Assembly (NCBI RefSeq): GCF_019654975.1
Contig: NZ_BPEW01000013.1
Coordinates: forward strand, 1-64,000
Source: Shewanella sp. c952
Lineage (GTDB): Bacteria > Pseudomonadota > Gammaproteobacteria > Enterobacterales > Shewanellaceae
DNA: 64,000 nucleotides
Direction of reading: 5' to 3'
Shown: in pieces, positions 9,755 to 17,870 of the stretch
Numbering within the stretch: the stretch's first letter is position 1
Layout: each line of letters opens with the position of its first letter
The notes under the pieces: generated by a model
Database searches by the model: none
The model's input: only the letters and a program-made list of their open reading frames with translations
Told to the model about the DNA's origin: nothing
Translations under genes and position numbers: made by a program

Positions 9755-10012
9755 TCACTTATGACGATATTGATCCTCTTTGGTGTGTTGATGCTCAGCG
9801 CCCTCATCAACACTGTCAGGCGTTAACAACACACCGTCATATATGCCACTCAAGCTAATGGTTTTTGGGGCGGTTGGTTCAGATTCATTAGCAGCGGTAA
9901 CCAATGCATCGTGATGATGAATGTGCGGTACTGACCAATCAACATGGTTGCCACATGACCAAGCAAAGCAACTAATAAAAAGTGTGCCTACTAGGCAGAT
10001 TATCTGTTTCAT
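9755..10012 (-). CDS. small secreted His-rich protein, unknown function
   Basis: An 85-aa protein of no family I recognise. It has an N-terminal hydrophobic signal (MKQIICLVGTLFISCFAWSC) and a short mature part with clustered histidines (HIHHHD, EHQHTKEDQYRHK). The Cys at the end of the hydrophobic stretch (FAWSCGN) is not a good lipobox. AAGG 8 nt before the ATG supports translation. It is convergent with hupE, 42 bp away. The His content and the neighbour suggest periplasmic metal binding, which is inference only. Confidence 0.6.
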   Translation of the reverse strand: MKQIICLVGTLFISCFAWSCGNHVDWSVPHIHHHDALVTAANESEPTAPKTISLSGIYDGVLLTPDSVDEGAEHQHTKEDQYRHK

Positions 10013-10024
10013 AAATTAAACCTT

Positions 10025-10176
10025 ATACCAATCAGTAAGAGACCTTGATCAACTCAGAGTGTTTTTTACAACCCAATTCAAGGCGAATAAATGACAAAAT
10101 GGGGTTCCATTATCAGCTTATTCAACACTGAAATAGGCAGTCAAAACTCTCATTGAGCGATTAATTCTTTATACAG
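10025..10176. mobile_element. internally deleted, inverted copy of the MITE-like element
   Basis: It starts with the same ATACCAATC terminus (10025-10033) and follows the minus strand of the 3790-4053 element in blocks: CAGAGTGTTTTT, AATTCAAGGCGAAT, AGGCAG, then AAACTC and TTTATACAG. The central ~80 bp are missing and the far terminal repeat is replaced, so this looks like a decayed derivative. It lies directly upstream of the small His-rich gene. Confidence 0.7.
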
Positions 10177-10187
10177 CTTGCTACGAT

Positions 10188-10218
10188 AAGCATGCCACTT
10201 GTAAAAAGTGGCATGCTT
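10188..10218 (-). terminator. hairpin after the alkyl sulfatase gene
   Basis: A perfect 13-bp stem AAGCATGCCACTT / AAGTGGCATGCTT with a 5-nt loop, 11 nt past the stop codon. No long T run follows, so efficiency as a terminator is uncertain. Confidence 0.6.
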
Positions 10219-10228
10219 GGCTCATAGA

Positions 10229-12139
10229 TCAACGTACAGTAATTTTTGGATTTTCTGCTGGCTTATCAAACAAGTCAAAGAACTCAGCTACCGCTTTAGC
10301 ATCACCCTCTAACTTGATATAACCTCCTTTTACGGCATTAGTGAAATCAACTTTTCCAACCAACAAACCAAGAAATACTGGTTTGGTCAGTTTCACAGTC
10401 GCTTTGGCTGCATTGTCATAGTTTTTATGGAACTGCGCCACACTGCGTCTAACTTCAATTGCATGGGTTTCGTCAGTATCAGCAAACTCAAACGCTACGG
10501 TAAAATGCTGGTCCTGACTACGTTCGGCATTTAAGCCGAAACGAAGTGCATTAACCAATTGAGCGGGTTCAAACTCAGCCATCAAATCTGGCGCTTGAAG
10601 GTTAATCTTCTTTGAATAATCAATAGTACCGTCAAGTTCTTGTGCAGAAGTCAGGTACCAGTTACGCCAGTTGTTGTTCGTTTCGCGGTAACCTAACTCA
10701 CGTAGCGCCTTGGCTTTAAGTAATCTTGGCTCCATGTCATTGAGATCAACACGTATTGCGTGGGTAGCAAGCTCTGCACACCACTGAAAATCGTCATTGT
10801 TGCAGGCATCCATAGCAAACTTCATCATTTGCTCTTTACCACCAACCATAGCAATATAGCGCTCAGAAGCCGCGACTGAGTATGTCGGATTCAGCGTTGT
10901 TGGGTCACCGTCAAACCAGCCCATCTCACCAACAAAAATTTGCTTCGCAGCATGACGTATAGAGCCATAAAAATCTCCCAACCAAGGATGATTTTCAAGA
11001 TGCTTTGGCAGCTTTATCTCTCGAATAAGGTCTTCTTGAGTTGAACCATTGTTGATGGCTTTGATTGACTGATCATAGGTAAACTGAATCGCATCACGGT
11101 ATGCGGTTAGCGTATCATCGACATATGCTCCGCCAACAACTGGACGCCCATGTGAGAGCATCATGGCTTCAGCTTTATATTCACGTAGCGTATCAACACC
11201 AGGGAACCAAATACTTGGATCACGGTATTTAGTTCCACGAATTGTATGCAAGTTAGGGAAACTCTCACCCTGAATGACTTCAGAACCAAATAACAAGTCA
11301 AACTCAGGGAAATAGGCGGTGATCTCATCAGAAGCTTCTGAAGGCACATGCTTGAATTCAATCTTAACGCCAGCGATCTCAGCTTGCAGTATTCCGTTCG
11401 TCCCTTTAACTAAAACATTAGGAGCAATTAGACTGTGTTCTCGTATTTCAAAATCGGGTCCGAGGCCACCATTAATTCGGCCAGCTTCTTCTACATTGAG
11501 TAAGGTACCTAGCGAGTAATCAACTCGGAAACCTAGCGCAGGCCCAGTGCCACCCATTGAACCTTTTACAACATTAGCCATAAAGGTTTCATGAGCAATA
11601 ATCTTTGCGTTTTCAGCGCCTTCAATACCACGTACACCAGCATAATGATCTGGATGCCAGTGTGAATACATCACTGCCGCGACAGGTTTGTTGTTACCGG
11701 TAACTTTGCGGAAATCCTCCATGACAGATTTCATTTTGTCCACTGATTCTACCGGATCAAAAATGAGTAACCCCTCATCGCCGTCTACTATCATCGGTGA
11801 CGTTAAACCATAACCGTAAACCTGGAAGAACTTGTCTTTATAAGCAAAGACACCTTTTTCCATTTTTTTTGAATGTGCTGTTAATTGCGGATGAACCTTG
11901 TTTGACTTGGCGTCAAAAGCGTCGTTGCCCCCCGTAGCGTTCCACAGCATGTCTTTATCTGAGCCATGCCAAAAATGAGTCGCACCAGAGCCTTCGCCAA
12001 GATAGTAGTCATGGGATAATGTAGGAATGGTCACTTCGACATTATCAAATCGATTGGCTTCATTATCATGTGCTATCGCAAGCCCAGATAAAGACATAGC
12101 CCCAGCTATAGATAGAGTAAGGAGAGTTTTATTCATCAT
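10229..12139 (-). CDS. secreted alkyl sulfatase (SdsA1/BDS1-type metallo-beta-lactamase fold)
   Basis: Predicted periplasmic or secreted hydrolase of the alkyl sulfatase family, which cleaves alkyl sulfate esters such as SDS to alcohol and sulfate; the natural substrate here is unknown. A signal peptide (cut near GLAIAHD) is followed by a metallo-beta-lactamase domain with the zinc motif HWHPDH (~160) and GGTGPALG. Next come the alkyl-sulfatase dimerisation domain (~370-490) and a C-terminal SCP2-like domain (~515-635) that may bind the alkyl chain. About 636 aa is typical. The frame opens with GTG; the first ATG two codons on is chosen. It is divergent from a LysR regulator, with a large palindrome between them. 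Confidence 0.88.
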   Translation of the reverse strand: MMNKTLLTLSIAGAMSLSGLAIAHDNEANRFDNVEVTIPTLSHDYYLGEGSGATHFWHGSDKDMLWNATGGNDAFDAKSNKVHPQLTAHSKKMEKGVFAYKDKFFQVYGYGLTSPMIVDGDEGLLIFDPVESVDKMKSVMEDFRKVTGNNKPVAAVMYSHWHPDHYAGVRGIEGAENAKIIAHETFMANVVKGSMGGTGPALGFRVDYSLGTLLNVEEAGRINGGLGPDFEIREHSLIAPNVLVKGTNGILQAEIAGVKIEFKHVPSEASDEITAYFPEFDLLFGSEVIQGESFPNLHTIRGTKYRDPSIWFPGVDTLREYKAEAMMLSHGRPVVGGAYVDDTLTAYRDAIQFTYDQSIKAINNGSTQEDLIREIKLPKHLENHPWLGDFYGSIRHAAKQIFVGEMGWFDGDPTTLNPTYSVAASERYIAMVGGKEQMMKFAMDACNNDDFQWCAELATHAIRVDLNDMEPRLLKAKALRELGYRETNNNWRNWYLTSAQELDGTIDYSKKINLQAPDLMAEFEPAQLVNALRFGLNAERSQDQHFTVAFEFADTDETHAIEVRRSVAQFHKNYDNAAKATVKLTKPVFLGLLVGKVDFTNAVKGGYIKLEGDAKAVAEFFDLFDKPAENPKITVR

Positions 12140-12216
12140 AACCACGCTTAGTATGTTTAATTAACGACTTTAAGTTGGCAATAGAATAATTAAAAAGGTT
12201 ATAAGATGGCTGATAC

Positions 12217-12240
12217 TTGATATAAGATATCTAATATCAA
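12217..12240. promoter_or_regulatory. 24-bp palindrome, candidate LysR operator
   Basis: TTGATAT, then a core containing AGATATCT, then ATATCAA: a near-perfect 24-bp palindrome between the alkyl sulfatase gene and the divergent LysR gene, ending 29 bp before the latter. It includes the T-N11-A geometry typical of LysR-type sites, so it probably controls both genes. Confidence 0.65.
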
Positions 12241-12269
12241 GAGCGAACAATGACAAGAGGCATAAGTAA

Positions 12270-13187
12270 ATGAAACACTCAGATTACAGTCTAATTCCAA
12301 CTTTTGTTGCTATTTTCGAAGAAAAGAACTTCACTAAAGCGGCTAAACGGCTGGGGATCACCCAGTCTGCGGTCAGTCAGAGTGTGAATAGATTAAGAGA
12401 TATTTTTGAAGATTCCCTATTTATTCGTGGCAGCCATGGCATCACCCCAACTCCTTTTGCAATAGATGTATATCCGACGCTGGCAAGCTCAGTAGAGAGC
12501 ATTGCCCACATGCTACCCGAGCATAAAAACTTCATCGCTGCGGAATGTGAGCGGCGGTTTGGGATCAGTGCATTAAGTGTATTTGGTTTTACACTATTAC
12601 CAGAGCTAAGCACCTTGATGAGTATAGAAGCTCCGCTCGCCAGCGTAAAAGTTGAGCCATTACTCGGGCGAGATATGACCAACGAACTTAGAGCACAACA
12701 ATGCGATCTGGTCATTGAAGTTGTCGCAAACCAGCATTCAAACCTACGCTCTAAAGTGATCATGCAAGACTCCTTGCAACTACTGTGTCGAGCAGATCAC
12801 CCTCGACTCACCGGCAGCAGTATCTCCGTCGAGCAATTCTTAAATGAAAAACACGTTACTCACTCCAAGTTTGATAAAGATGATGGCTACCTAATTGGGC
12901 GAGGCTTGCAGAGTGAAGGTTTATTAGGCCAACGCAACGTCGCTTGGCAAGCAAGTAGCATTATGGAAATGTTACCAGTGATCATGCGCACCGATTATAT
13001 AGGGCTATTACCCAAAACAGCAGTTCAACAATACATTCAAATCCATAATTTAAAACAGCTCAACACTCCGTTTCTAACTGAATCGATTGAAGTTGCGATG
13101 TTTTGGCATTCATCACGCACTAACGACCCCAGCCATAGATGGCTTAGGGGTTTATGCTTAAAAGCTGCTGAGCTTTATAACAAGTAA
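12270..13187 (+). CDS. LysR family transcriptional regulator
   Basis: DNA-binding regulator. The N-terminal winged helix-turn-helix (~5-65) shows the family pattern FEEKNFTKAAKRLGITQSA followed by VSQSVNRLRD and LFIRG. The co-inducer domain (~90-300) is of the periplasmic-binding-protein type. Length 305 aa is normal. It is divergent from the alkyl sulfatase gene, so by the usual LysR logic it likely controls that gene and itself through the palindrome at 12217-12240. The inducer is unknown; a sulfate ester or its product is a guess. Confidence 0.92.
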   Translation: MKHSDYSLIPTFVAIFEEKNFTKAAKRLGITQSAVSQSVNRLRDIFEDSLFIRGSHGITPTPFAIDVYPTLASSVESIAHMLPEHKNFIAAECERRFGISALSVFGFTLLPELSTLMSIEAPLASVKVEPLLGRDMTNELRAQQCDLVIEVVANQHSNLRSKVIMQDSLQLLCRADHPRLTGSSISVEQFLNEKHVTHSKFDKDDGYLIGRGLQSEGLLGQRNVAWQASSIMEMLPVIMRTDYIGLLPKTAVQQYIQIHNLKQLNTPFLTESIEVAMFWHSSRTNDPSHRWLRGLCLKAAELYNK

Positions 13188-13198
13188 CTTTAAGCCTT

Positions 13199-13237
13199 GT
13201 TATGGCGGATAAATGTCATACATTTCGGCGCTATAAC
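13199..13237. repeat. 39-nt interrupted palindrome after the LysR gene
   Basis: The arms read GTTAT-N-GCG-N3-AAATGT and ACATTT-N3-CGC-N-ATAAC around a CAT centre. It starts 11 nt past the LysR stop. It could be a weak terminator hairpin (no T run follows) or an operator for the PepSY gene downstream. Confidence 0.55.
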
Positions 13238-13263
13238 CAAAGGATTAACACCAGCATATCTAA

Positions 13264-13295
13264 GTGATCATTGGGTGAACTTATCTGAGTAAAAT
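13264..13295 (+). promoter_or_regulatory. promoter with 11-bp-spaced repeats (PepSY/DUF2271 operon)
   Basis: GTGATC (13264) and GTGAAC (13275) are half-sites 11 bp apart, followed after 9 nt by TAAAAT (13290-13295) as -10. It is the first of five promoters of this layout in the locus and the only one with a 9-nt gap. Confidence 0.55.
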
Positions 13296-13334
13296 CGACT
13301 GAACAGTTTTATCGCCTAGCCATTAAACAACACT

Positions 13335-13865
13335 ATGAATAGCAAGATACTCCGGAAAATTCACATCTATTTGTCACTGATCTGTTTCTCATTTCTGTTC
13401 TTTTTTTGTTTCACCGCCATTACGTTAAACCACCCTAGCCTGCTAACGAAAAAACCGAGTGTACATCAGCGGCAACTCTCCATCTCTGAACCAACGGCAC
13501 AATTTTATAATGATGCATTAGCGCGCAATGGTATTGTGCTGTCTCAATCTCAACAGACTCTGTTAATCGCCAGTAGCGAGCTCACCATCGCCAATCCTGG
13601 GCAACGAATCGATCTCTATATCGATAATCAAAACAATATCATAGAAATTGTTGATACCAATTTTGGCTGGATTGCAACTCTCAATGAGTTACACCAAAAC
13701 CGACATACCCCCGCATTATGGACTGTAATATCAGACGTTATAGCCGGTATCCTCATGCTTATATGTATCAGTGGCACTTGGTTAAGTTTAAAACACAAAG
13801 CGCACCGGAAACGTTATTTATATCTGCTTACCGCTAGCTCTATTGCTCTTCTTACTATGGTCTAA
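13335..13865 (+). CDS. PepSY-associated TM helix protein
   Basis: Inner-membrane protein with one N-terminal (~9-32) and one or two C-terminal (~132-150, 158-175) hydrophobic segments around a periplasmic domain. The opening RKIHIYLSLICF and the region FGWIATLNELHQNRH followed by the IAGILMLICISGTWLSL helix match small PepSY-associated proteins. These often sit beside iron-uptake receptors and are suspected of helping ferric reduction or haem handling at the inner membrane; no enzymatic role can be proven here. It is followed after 5 nt by the DUF2271 gene, forming an operon. Confidence 0.75.
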   Translation: MNSKILRKIHIYLSLICFSFLFFFCFTAITLNHPSLLTKKPSVHQRQLSISEPTAQFYNDALARNGIVLSQSQQTLLIASSELTIANPGQRIDLYIDNQNNIIEIVDTNFGWIATLNELHQNRHTPALWTVISDVIAGILMLICISGTWLSLKHKAHRKRYLYLLTASSIALLTMV

Positions 13866-13870
13866 ACATT

Positions 13871-14386
13871 ATGCATATCTCGCTTCGAAAAATAATCTGT
13901 ACTCTCACCTTACTCACGCTGCCGCTGGCAGCAACTGCCAACAATAGTGTGTCAAATAACGACTCAAACAGCATGGCAACTAGTCTTTCGATAGAAGTTG
14001 GCCTCAAACAATTCAATACGCTAACAGAGAAACCTTACCTTGCGCTTTGGTATAGCTTACCCAACAGCCAATACACCCCCTTAAAAGTACTTCGCTCTGA
14101 CAGTAAATGGTTAAGAGATTTAAAATCATTTTGGCGCTACATTGCACGCTATCACAGAGAAAAACTCGATGGTATTACCGCCGCAACCGTGAAGCCTGGC
14201 CAACATGAGTTTAAATTTTCTCTCCCCAATAAAGCGACCACTGAAGCGCATAAATATTGGCTAGAGGTCGTTAGAGAAAATGGTGAAAGAGAACTTATTA
14301 GCATTAATATGCCCGCTCAAAAACAAAATAAAATTTGCGTAAAAGGTACTAAAGAGATCAGCCTTTTCTGTGTTGAATACAAATAG
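13871..14386 (+). CDS. DUF2271 domain periplasmic protein
   Basis: Predicted exported protein (signal peptide cut near PLAATANN), 171 aa. The mature part matches DUF2271: PYLALWYSLP, the WLRDLKSFWRY stretch, a GITAATVKPGQHEFKF segment and a C-terminal beta-rich part. Function is unknown. It commonly accompanies PepSY proteins and iron-regulated genes. It starts 5 nt after the PepSY stop, so it is co-transcribed. Two Cys near the C-terminus (KICVKG, LFCVEY) could form a disulfide. Confidence 0.72.
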   Translation: MHISLRKIICTLTLLTLPLAATANNSVSNNDSNSMATSLSIEVGLKQFNTLTEKPYLALWYSLPNSQYTPLKVLRSDSKWLRDLKSFWRYIARYHREKLDGITAATVKPGQHEFKFSLPNKATTEAHKYWLEVVRENGERELISINMPAQKQNKICVKGTKEISLFCVEYK

Positions 14387-14423
14387 TGCTGAGGCATAGC
14401 CTACAGAATTAAAGAACAACTCA

Positions 14424-14456
14424 GTGATATTTGGTTCACGACTGCAATCATAGAAT
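14424..14456 (+). promoter_or_regulatory. promoter with 11-bp-spaced repeats (DUF4198 gene)
   Basis: GTGATA (14424) and TTCACG (14435) are 11 bp apart, then 10 nt, then -10 TAGAAT (14451-14456). The TTTGGTTCAC stretch is identical to that before the receptor gene, at the same distance from its -10. Confidence 0.6.
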
Positions 14457-14486
14457 TGAGGCAGTTAATCACTCTATGGAATTAAA

Positions 14487-15287
14487 ATGAAAAAGATACT
14501 CGTTACAGCTCTAATGATTGCAGGTACTACTGTTGCGGCAAATGCCCATGAAGTTTGGATAAACAGTGGTAGTTTTGAAATCAACTCTGACGAACAAAAC
14601 GTATATAGTTTAGATGTAGCACGTTCTGCTGAAGCATTTATCGCAGAAGCTAATCATCAAGTAAAATACCTTAATGTACTGTCGCCCTCAGGTGCTTCAA
14701 CTCAACTCAACGCTGCATTTAGTGGCCAAAATAAGGAAGTATTCGAACAAAACTTTACTGAACAGGGAACCTATTATTTTAGAAGCCCGATGACGCAGGT
14801 GTTTCTGACATTTTATCGTGATGCCAACGGAAAAAAACACAAAGTTAGGATGCCTAAAAGTCGTTACAGCGAACTACCTGACAATATTGAAATTGAAAAA
14901 ACAGTAGAAAAACAGATGATAACCGAGACTTATATCAGTTATAACGGTTTTTCAGAACCTAAAGAGGTGCAGCAAGAGGGGATCTCATTAACCAGCTTCC
15001 TACACCCGAATACGTATACTGTTGGTGGTAAAATTAGCTTTACTGTGTCAATGGATAACAAACCAATATCCAATGCTGAAGTTTCAGTAAAGAGTATGAA
15101 TAGCATTTATGATAGTGAGTTTGAACAGTCAGAGCTTTTCTCTGATGAAAATGGAAAAGTTGCATTCACTCCAAAGACAACAGGCCGCTATATCATTGCT
15201 GTTGAGCACTCTATTAACCTTAAAAACGGCCAAGACGCAGACCAGCGCTCGATAGAACTGTTTAGAAGCTTCGATGTCGTGCAGTAA
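14487..15287 (+). CDS. DUF4198 domain periplasmic protein
   Basis: Exported 266-aa protein with a clear signal peptide (cut after ANA; the mature end begins HEVWIN). The domain resembles DUF4198, sometimes described as a nickel-uptake accessory, and consists of beta-rich segments with an Ig/carboxypeptidase-regulatory-like C-terminal part (NAEVSVKS, DENGKVAFTPKTTGRYIIAVEH). The N-terminal His-Glu may bind a metal. It has its own promoter and terminator, between the DUF2271 and receptor genes. Exact role unknown; an accessory part in metal-complex uptake is the contextual guess. Confidence 0.72.
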   Translation: MKKILVTALMIAGTTVAANAHEVWINSGSFEINSDEQNVYSLDVARSAEAFIAEANHQVKYLNVLSPSGASTQLNAAFSGQNKEVFEQNFTEQGTYYFRSPMTQVFLTFYRDANGKKHKVRMPKSRYSELPDNIEIEKTVEKQMITETYISYNGFSEPKEVQQEGISLTSFLHPNTYTVGGKISFTVSMDNKPISNAEVSVKSMNSIYDSEFEQSELFSDENGKVAFTPKTTGRYIIAVEHSINLKNGQDADQRSIELFRSFDVVQ

Positions 15288-15370
15288 CAATTAGAATTCA
15301 ATGTGAAAGCAATAGCTTTGAATATAAAAATCATTGATATGCAGCAATAAAACGCTCCCATCTATTCTAA

Positions 15371-15400
15371 GGCGCCAACTTCCCGTGGCGCCCTATTTTT
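15371..15400 (+). terminator. intrinsic terminator after the DUF4198 gene
   Basis: GGCGCC repeated around a 10-nt loop (15371-15376 with 15387-15392), followed by CTATTTTT. Confidence 0.75.
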
Positions 15401-15491
15401 CCGCCCTTAAAGATATAAATACTTAGTTTTTCCACCTTACAAAGGACTATTTTAAGAAATATAGAATCCAATAATCATTTTTTATATATAG

Positions 15492-15524
15492 GTGAGCTTT
15501 GGTTCACAGTTACAACACTATACT
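15492..15524 (+). promoter_or_regulatory. promoter with 11-bp-spaced repeats (TonB receptor gene)
   Basis: GTGAGC (15492) and TTCACA (15503) are 11 bp apart, then 10 nt, then -10 TATACT (15519-15524). Transcription would start near 15531, just before the Fur box. Confidence 0.6.
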
Positions 15525-15540
15525 CACGCCCAAATTAACA

Positions 15541-15555
15541 TGATAACAATTATCA
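15541..15555. promoter_or_regulatory. Fur box before the TonB-dependent receptor
   Basis: TGATAAC-A-ATTATCA matches the 7-1-7 Fur consensus TGATAAT-C-ATTATCA at all but the innermost positions. It lies about 10-25 nt past the inferred transcription start and 28 bp before the start codon, a position suited to iron-dependent repression. Confidence 0.85.
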
Positions 15556-15582
15556 TTTGCATTAAACGGGAGTGTAACAATA

Positions 15583-17661
15583 GTGAAACCATTAAGAGTA
15601 ACTTACATCGCCAGCTGTATTGCTTTTGCAATTAGCAGCCATGGCGCCCAAGCAGAAGCCAGCGATGAAAATTCAGAAACAATATACCGCCTTGATAATA
15701 TTACCGTTACCAGTCAAGTTGAAGAGCAGCAAGATCCGTTAACAATGACCCAATCGGTGAACGCCATATCAAGAGAGACAATACAAAATTTAAGTCCTAC
15801 AAATGTCCCTAATGCACTGCAAATTATTCCAAATGTCGATGTGCAAGGTGGCCCCTCATCAAGTAACCAAAACATTACCATACGTGGTTTACCACAATCA
15901 CATGCATATGTGGTTATTGACGGGATTTACCAAAGTAACTACGCGACAAAGCGAGGTAGTTGGTACCTTAATCCGAATTTGGTTAATAACATAAGAGTCA
16001 CTGCAGGTCCGAGCTCAGGCGCGGCAGCAGGTAAAATCAGTATCAATACCATCTCAGCACTGGATCTACTTGGTGTGGATGAAAGCTTTGGTGCCAAAAT
16101 AGATCTTGGTTACCGCAGTAACAATGCCCAGCAAGATTCAGGCTTGACGCTTTTCGGTAAAACAGGCGCGACTGATTACCTTGTCTCTGGCAACTATATG
16201 GATAAAGATCCTTATGAAGTTGGAGGCGGAGGTAGCTACTATAAAACCGCTGGCCGCCAAAAAAGTGGTTTGTTTAAGTTAGGACATCAATTCTCAACAG
16301 ATCAACGATTACAATTTACACTCAATCTTGATGATACACACGGACATCAAGTTCGAAATGACATCGGCTATCGAAATGAGCAATATACTGGCGCTTCATT
16401 GGTTTGGGAAGATAACGGCTCAAATAACCCATACTTGAATTTAAACACCTCTGTTTACTTCAATGGGGTTAACTCTTATAGCGCAGAGCAAGGACGGTCA
16501 AGCGAAGGAATACAGGATATCAAAGATAACAGTGTTGGTTTTGTCGTCAGTAATGACAGCATATTTAGCTTTGCCGCAGTCGACACACTATTACATTTTG
16601 GTGTCTCAGGCCATTTCACCGATCATGATGGACTTATCTATGAAAAAGACGATGAAACTGGCGACATCACCGATGATAGTGCAACTGATGAAGCCACCAC
16701 AAGTAGTCGAAAACTCGCTGGCTGGGTCAATTATCAGCTCCCTATAACAGAGTCACTAGAGCTGATCCCGGGATTACGTTACGACCAATTTTATATTGAG
16801 TCGGCCAATGCCATTGATGCCGATGGGCAGCCGCTATTACGTGATGGGCGCACCGAAAGTCGATTATCTAAATCCATAAACCTCAACTACTATTTAAGCG
16901 ATGATATCACCCTGTTTGCCTCATATGCAGAAGCACTTAACGCACCTCAAAATGGTGAATTGTTTACTTCAGGAAGAGGTTTTAAACCAAACCCTTATCT
17001 AAAATCTGAGCGAGCAGATAACAAAGAAGTAGGTGTGGTTTGGGATACTCAAGACCTTTTTAGTGAGCAAGACAGTCTCACGACTCGCGTCAATATATTC
17101 CGCAATGATATCAAAGACTATATCGGTACCGCATATACCGATAACGACAACTACCCTGACGGGGTAAAAGTTAATATTGGTGAAGCAAGATTAGAAGGCT
17201 TTGAGTTTGTTTCAAGCTATAGCCTAAATGACTGGAATATGAGCTTAAGCTACGGACAAACACGCGGCACAGATATGACAACGGGCTGGTATTTAGCAGA
17301 CATACCTTCTGATAAGTTTAACCTCAACCTTGACACCAAAATCAACGACAGTGTGCTAATTGGTGCTAGGGCTGTTTACGCATTAACCCATGATAAAGTG
17401 CCAACCAAGCAACTTGGTGAAAACGGCATTATCGAGGATATTCCCGCAGCAGGTTTTGATGCTTGGTTCACCATGGATCTCTACGCAAGTTATAGCCCAG
17501 ATAGCATTAACGGTCTAACGACTAAACTATCGATCACAAACCTATTCGATGAGTCTTATGCCCACAAAATGGACTTTGATCGTGATGGCACAGAAACGCC
17601 TGCCAATGAATACTATGAAGAAGGTCGTTCTATAAACCTACAACTAAGCTACCAATTCTAA
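15583..17661 (+). CDS. TonB-dependent outer-membrane receptor
   Basis: Outer-membrane gated channel taking up a ferric siderophore or other metal complex with energy from TonB. A signal peptide (cut after HGAQA) precedes a short N-terminal extension holding the TonB-box candidate DNITVTS. The plug domain (~40-160: NVPNALQIIPNVDVQGG, ITIRGLPQSHAYVVIDG) and a 22-strand barrel follow, ending in LQLSYQF with the terminal Phe required by the BAM machinery. Start is GTG with GGGAG upstream; no ATG fits better. At 692 aa it has the usual length. A Fur box and a repeat-type promoter precede it. The ligand cannot be named. Confidence 0.93.
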   Translation: MKPLRVTYIASCIAFAISSHGAQAEASDENSETIYRLDNITVTSQVEEQQDPLTMTQSVNAISRETIQNLSPTNVPNALQIIPNVDVQGGPSSSNQNITIRGLPQSHAYVVIDGIYQSNYATKRGSWYLNPNLVNNIRVTAGPSSGAAAGKISINTISALDLLGVDESFGAKIDLGYRSNNAQQDSGLTLFGKTGATDYLVSGNYMDKDPYEVGGGGSYYKTAGRQKSGLFKLGHQFSTDQRLQFTLNLDDTHGHQVRNDIGYRNEQYTGASLVWEDNGSNNPYLNLNTSVYFNGVNSYSAEQGRSSEGIQDIKDNSVGFVVSNDSIFSFAAVDTLLHFGVSGHFTDHDGLIYEKDDETGDITDDSATDEATTSSRKLAGWVNYQLPITESLELIPGLRYDQFYIESANAIDADGQPLLRDGRTESRLSKSINLNYYLSDDITLFASYAEALNAPQNGELFTSGRGFKPNPYLKSERADNKEVGVVWDTQDLFSEQDSLTTRVNIFRNDIKDYIGTAYTDNDNYPDGVKVNIGEARLEGFEFVSSYSLNDWNMSLSYGQTRGTDMTTGWYLADIPSDKFNLNLDTKINDSVLIGARAVYALTHDKVPTKQLGENGIIEDIPAAGFDAWFTMDLYASYSPDSINGLTTKLSITNLFDESYAHKMDFDRDGTETPANEYYEEGRSINLQLSYQF

Positions 17662-17735
17662 CGTATTTTTATTCATTATTAACCAAGAATGGACCACTGC
17701 CCGCAGCTTCTCTAAGTGACGGGTAGTCTAATACA

Positions 17736-17754
17736 AATCAATATCATTCTCGTT
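17736..17754. promoter_or_regulatory. Fur box before the response regulator
   Basis: Read on the minus strand it is AACGAGAATGATATTGATT, about 15 of 19 matches to the usual form of the Fur box. It ends at the first repeat of the promoter below, so bound Fur could block the regulator's own access. Confidence 0.5.
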
Positions 17755-17785
17755 GACATTTCATTGACACCCCAACTGCTATCTT
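17753..17785 (+). promoter_or_regulatory. promoter with 11-bp-spaced repeats (response-regulator operon)
   Basis: TTGACA (17753) and TTGACA (17764) are exact direct repeats 11 bp apart, then 10 nt, then -10 TATCTT (17780-17785). This is the clearest of the five copies and implies autoregulation. Confidence 0.65.
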
Positions 17786-17870
17786 CACATTCAATGCAAA
17801 GCATTAATCGTAAAGTTAGCAGTACTTCAATCATGCTTAGCAACAATCAATATCTATGGGAACAGCAATT

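Noticed and set aside
10044..10051. TTGATCAA as an FNR site
   Set aside because: It lacks the 4-nt spacer between half-sites and lies inside the decayed repeat element.
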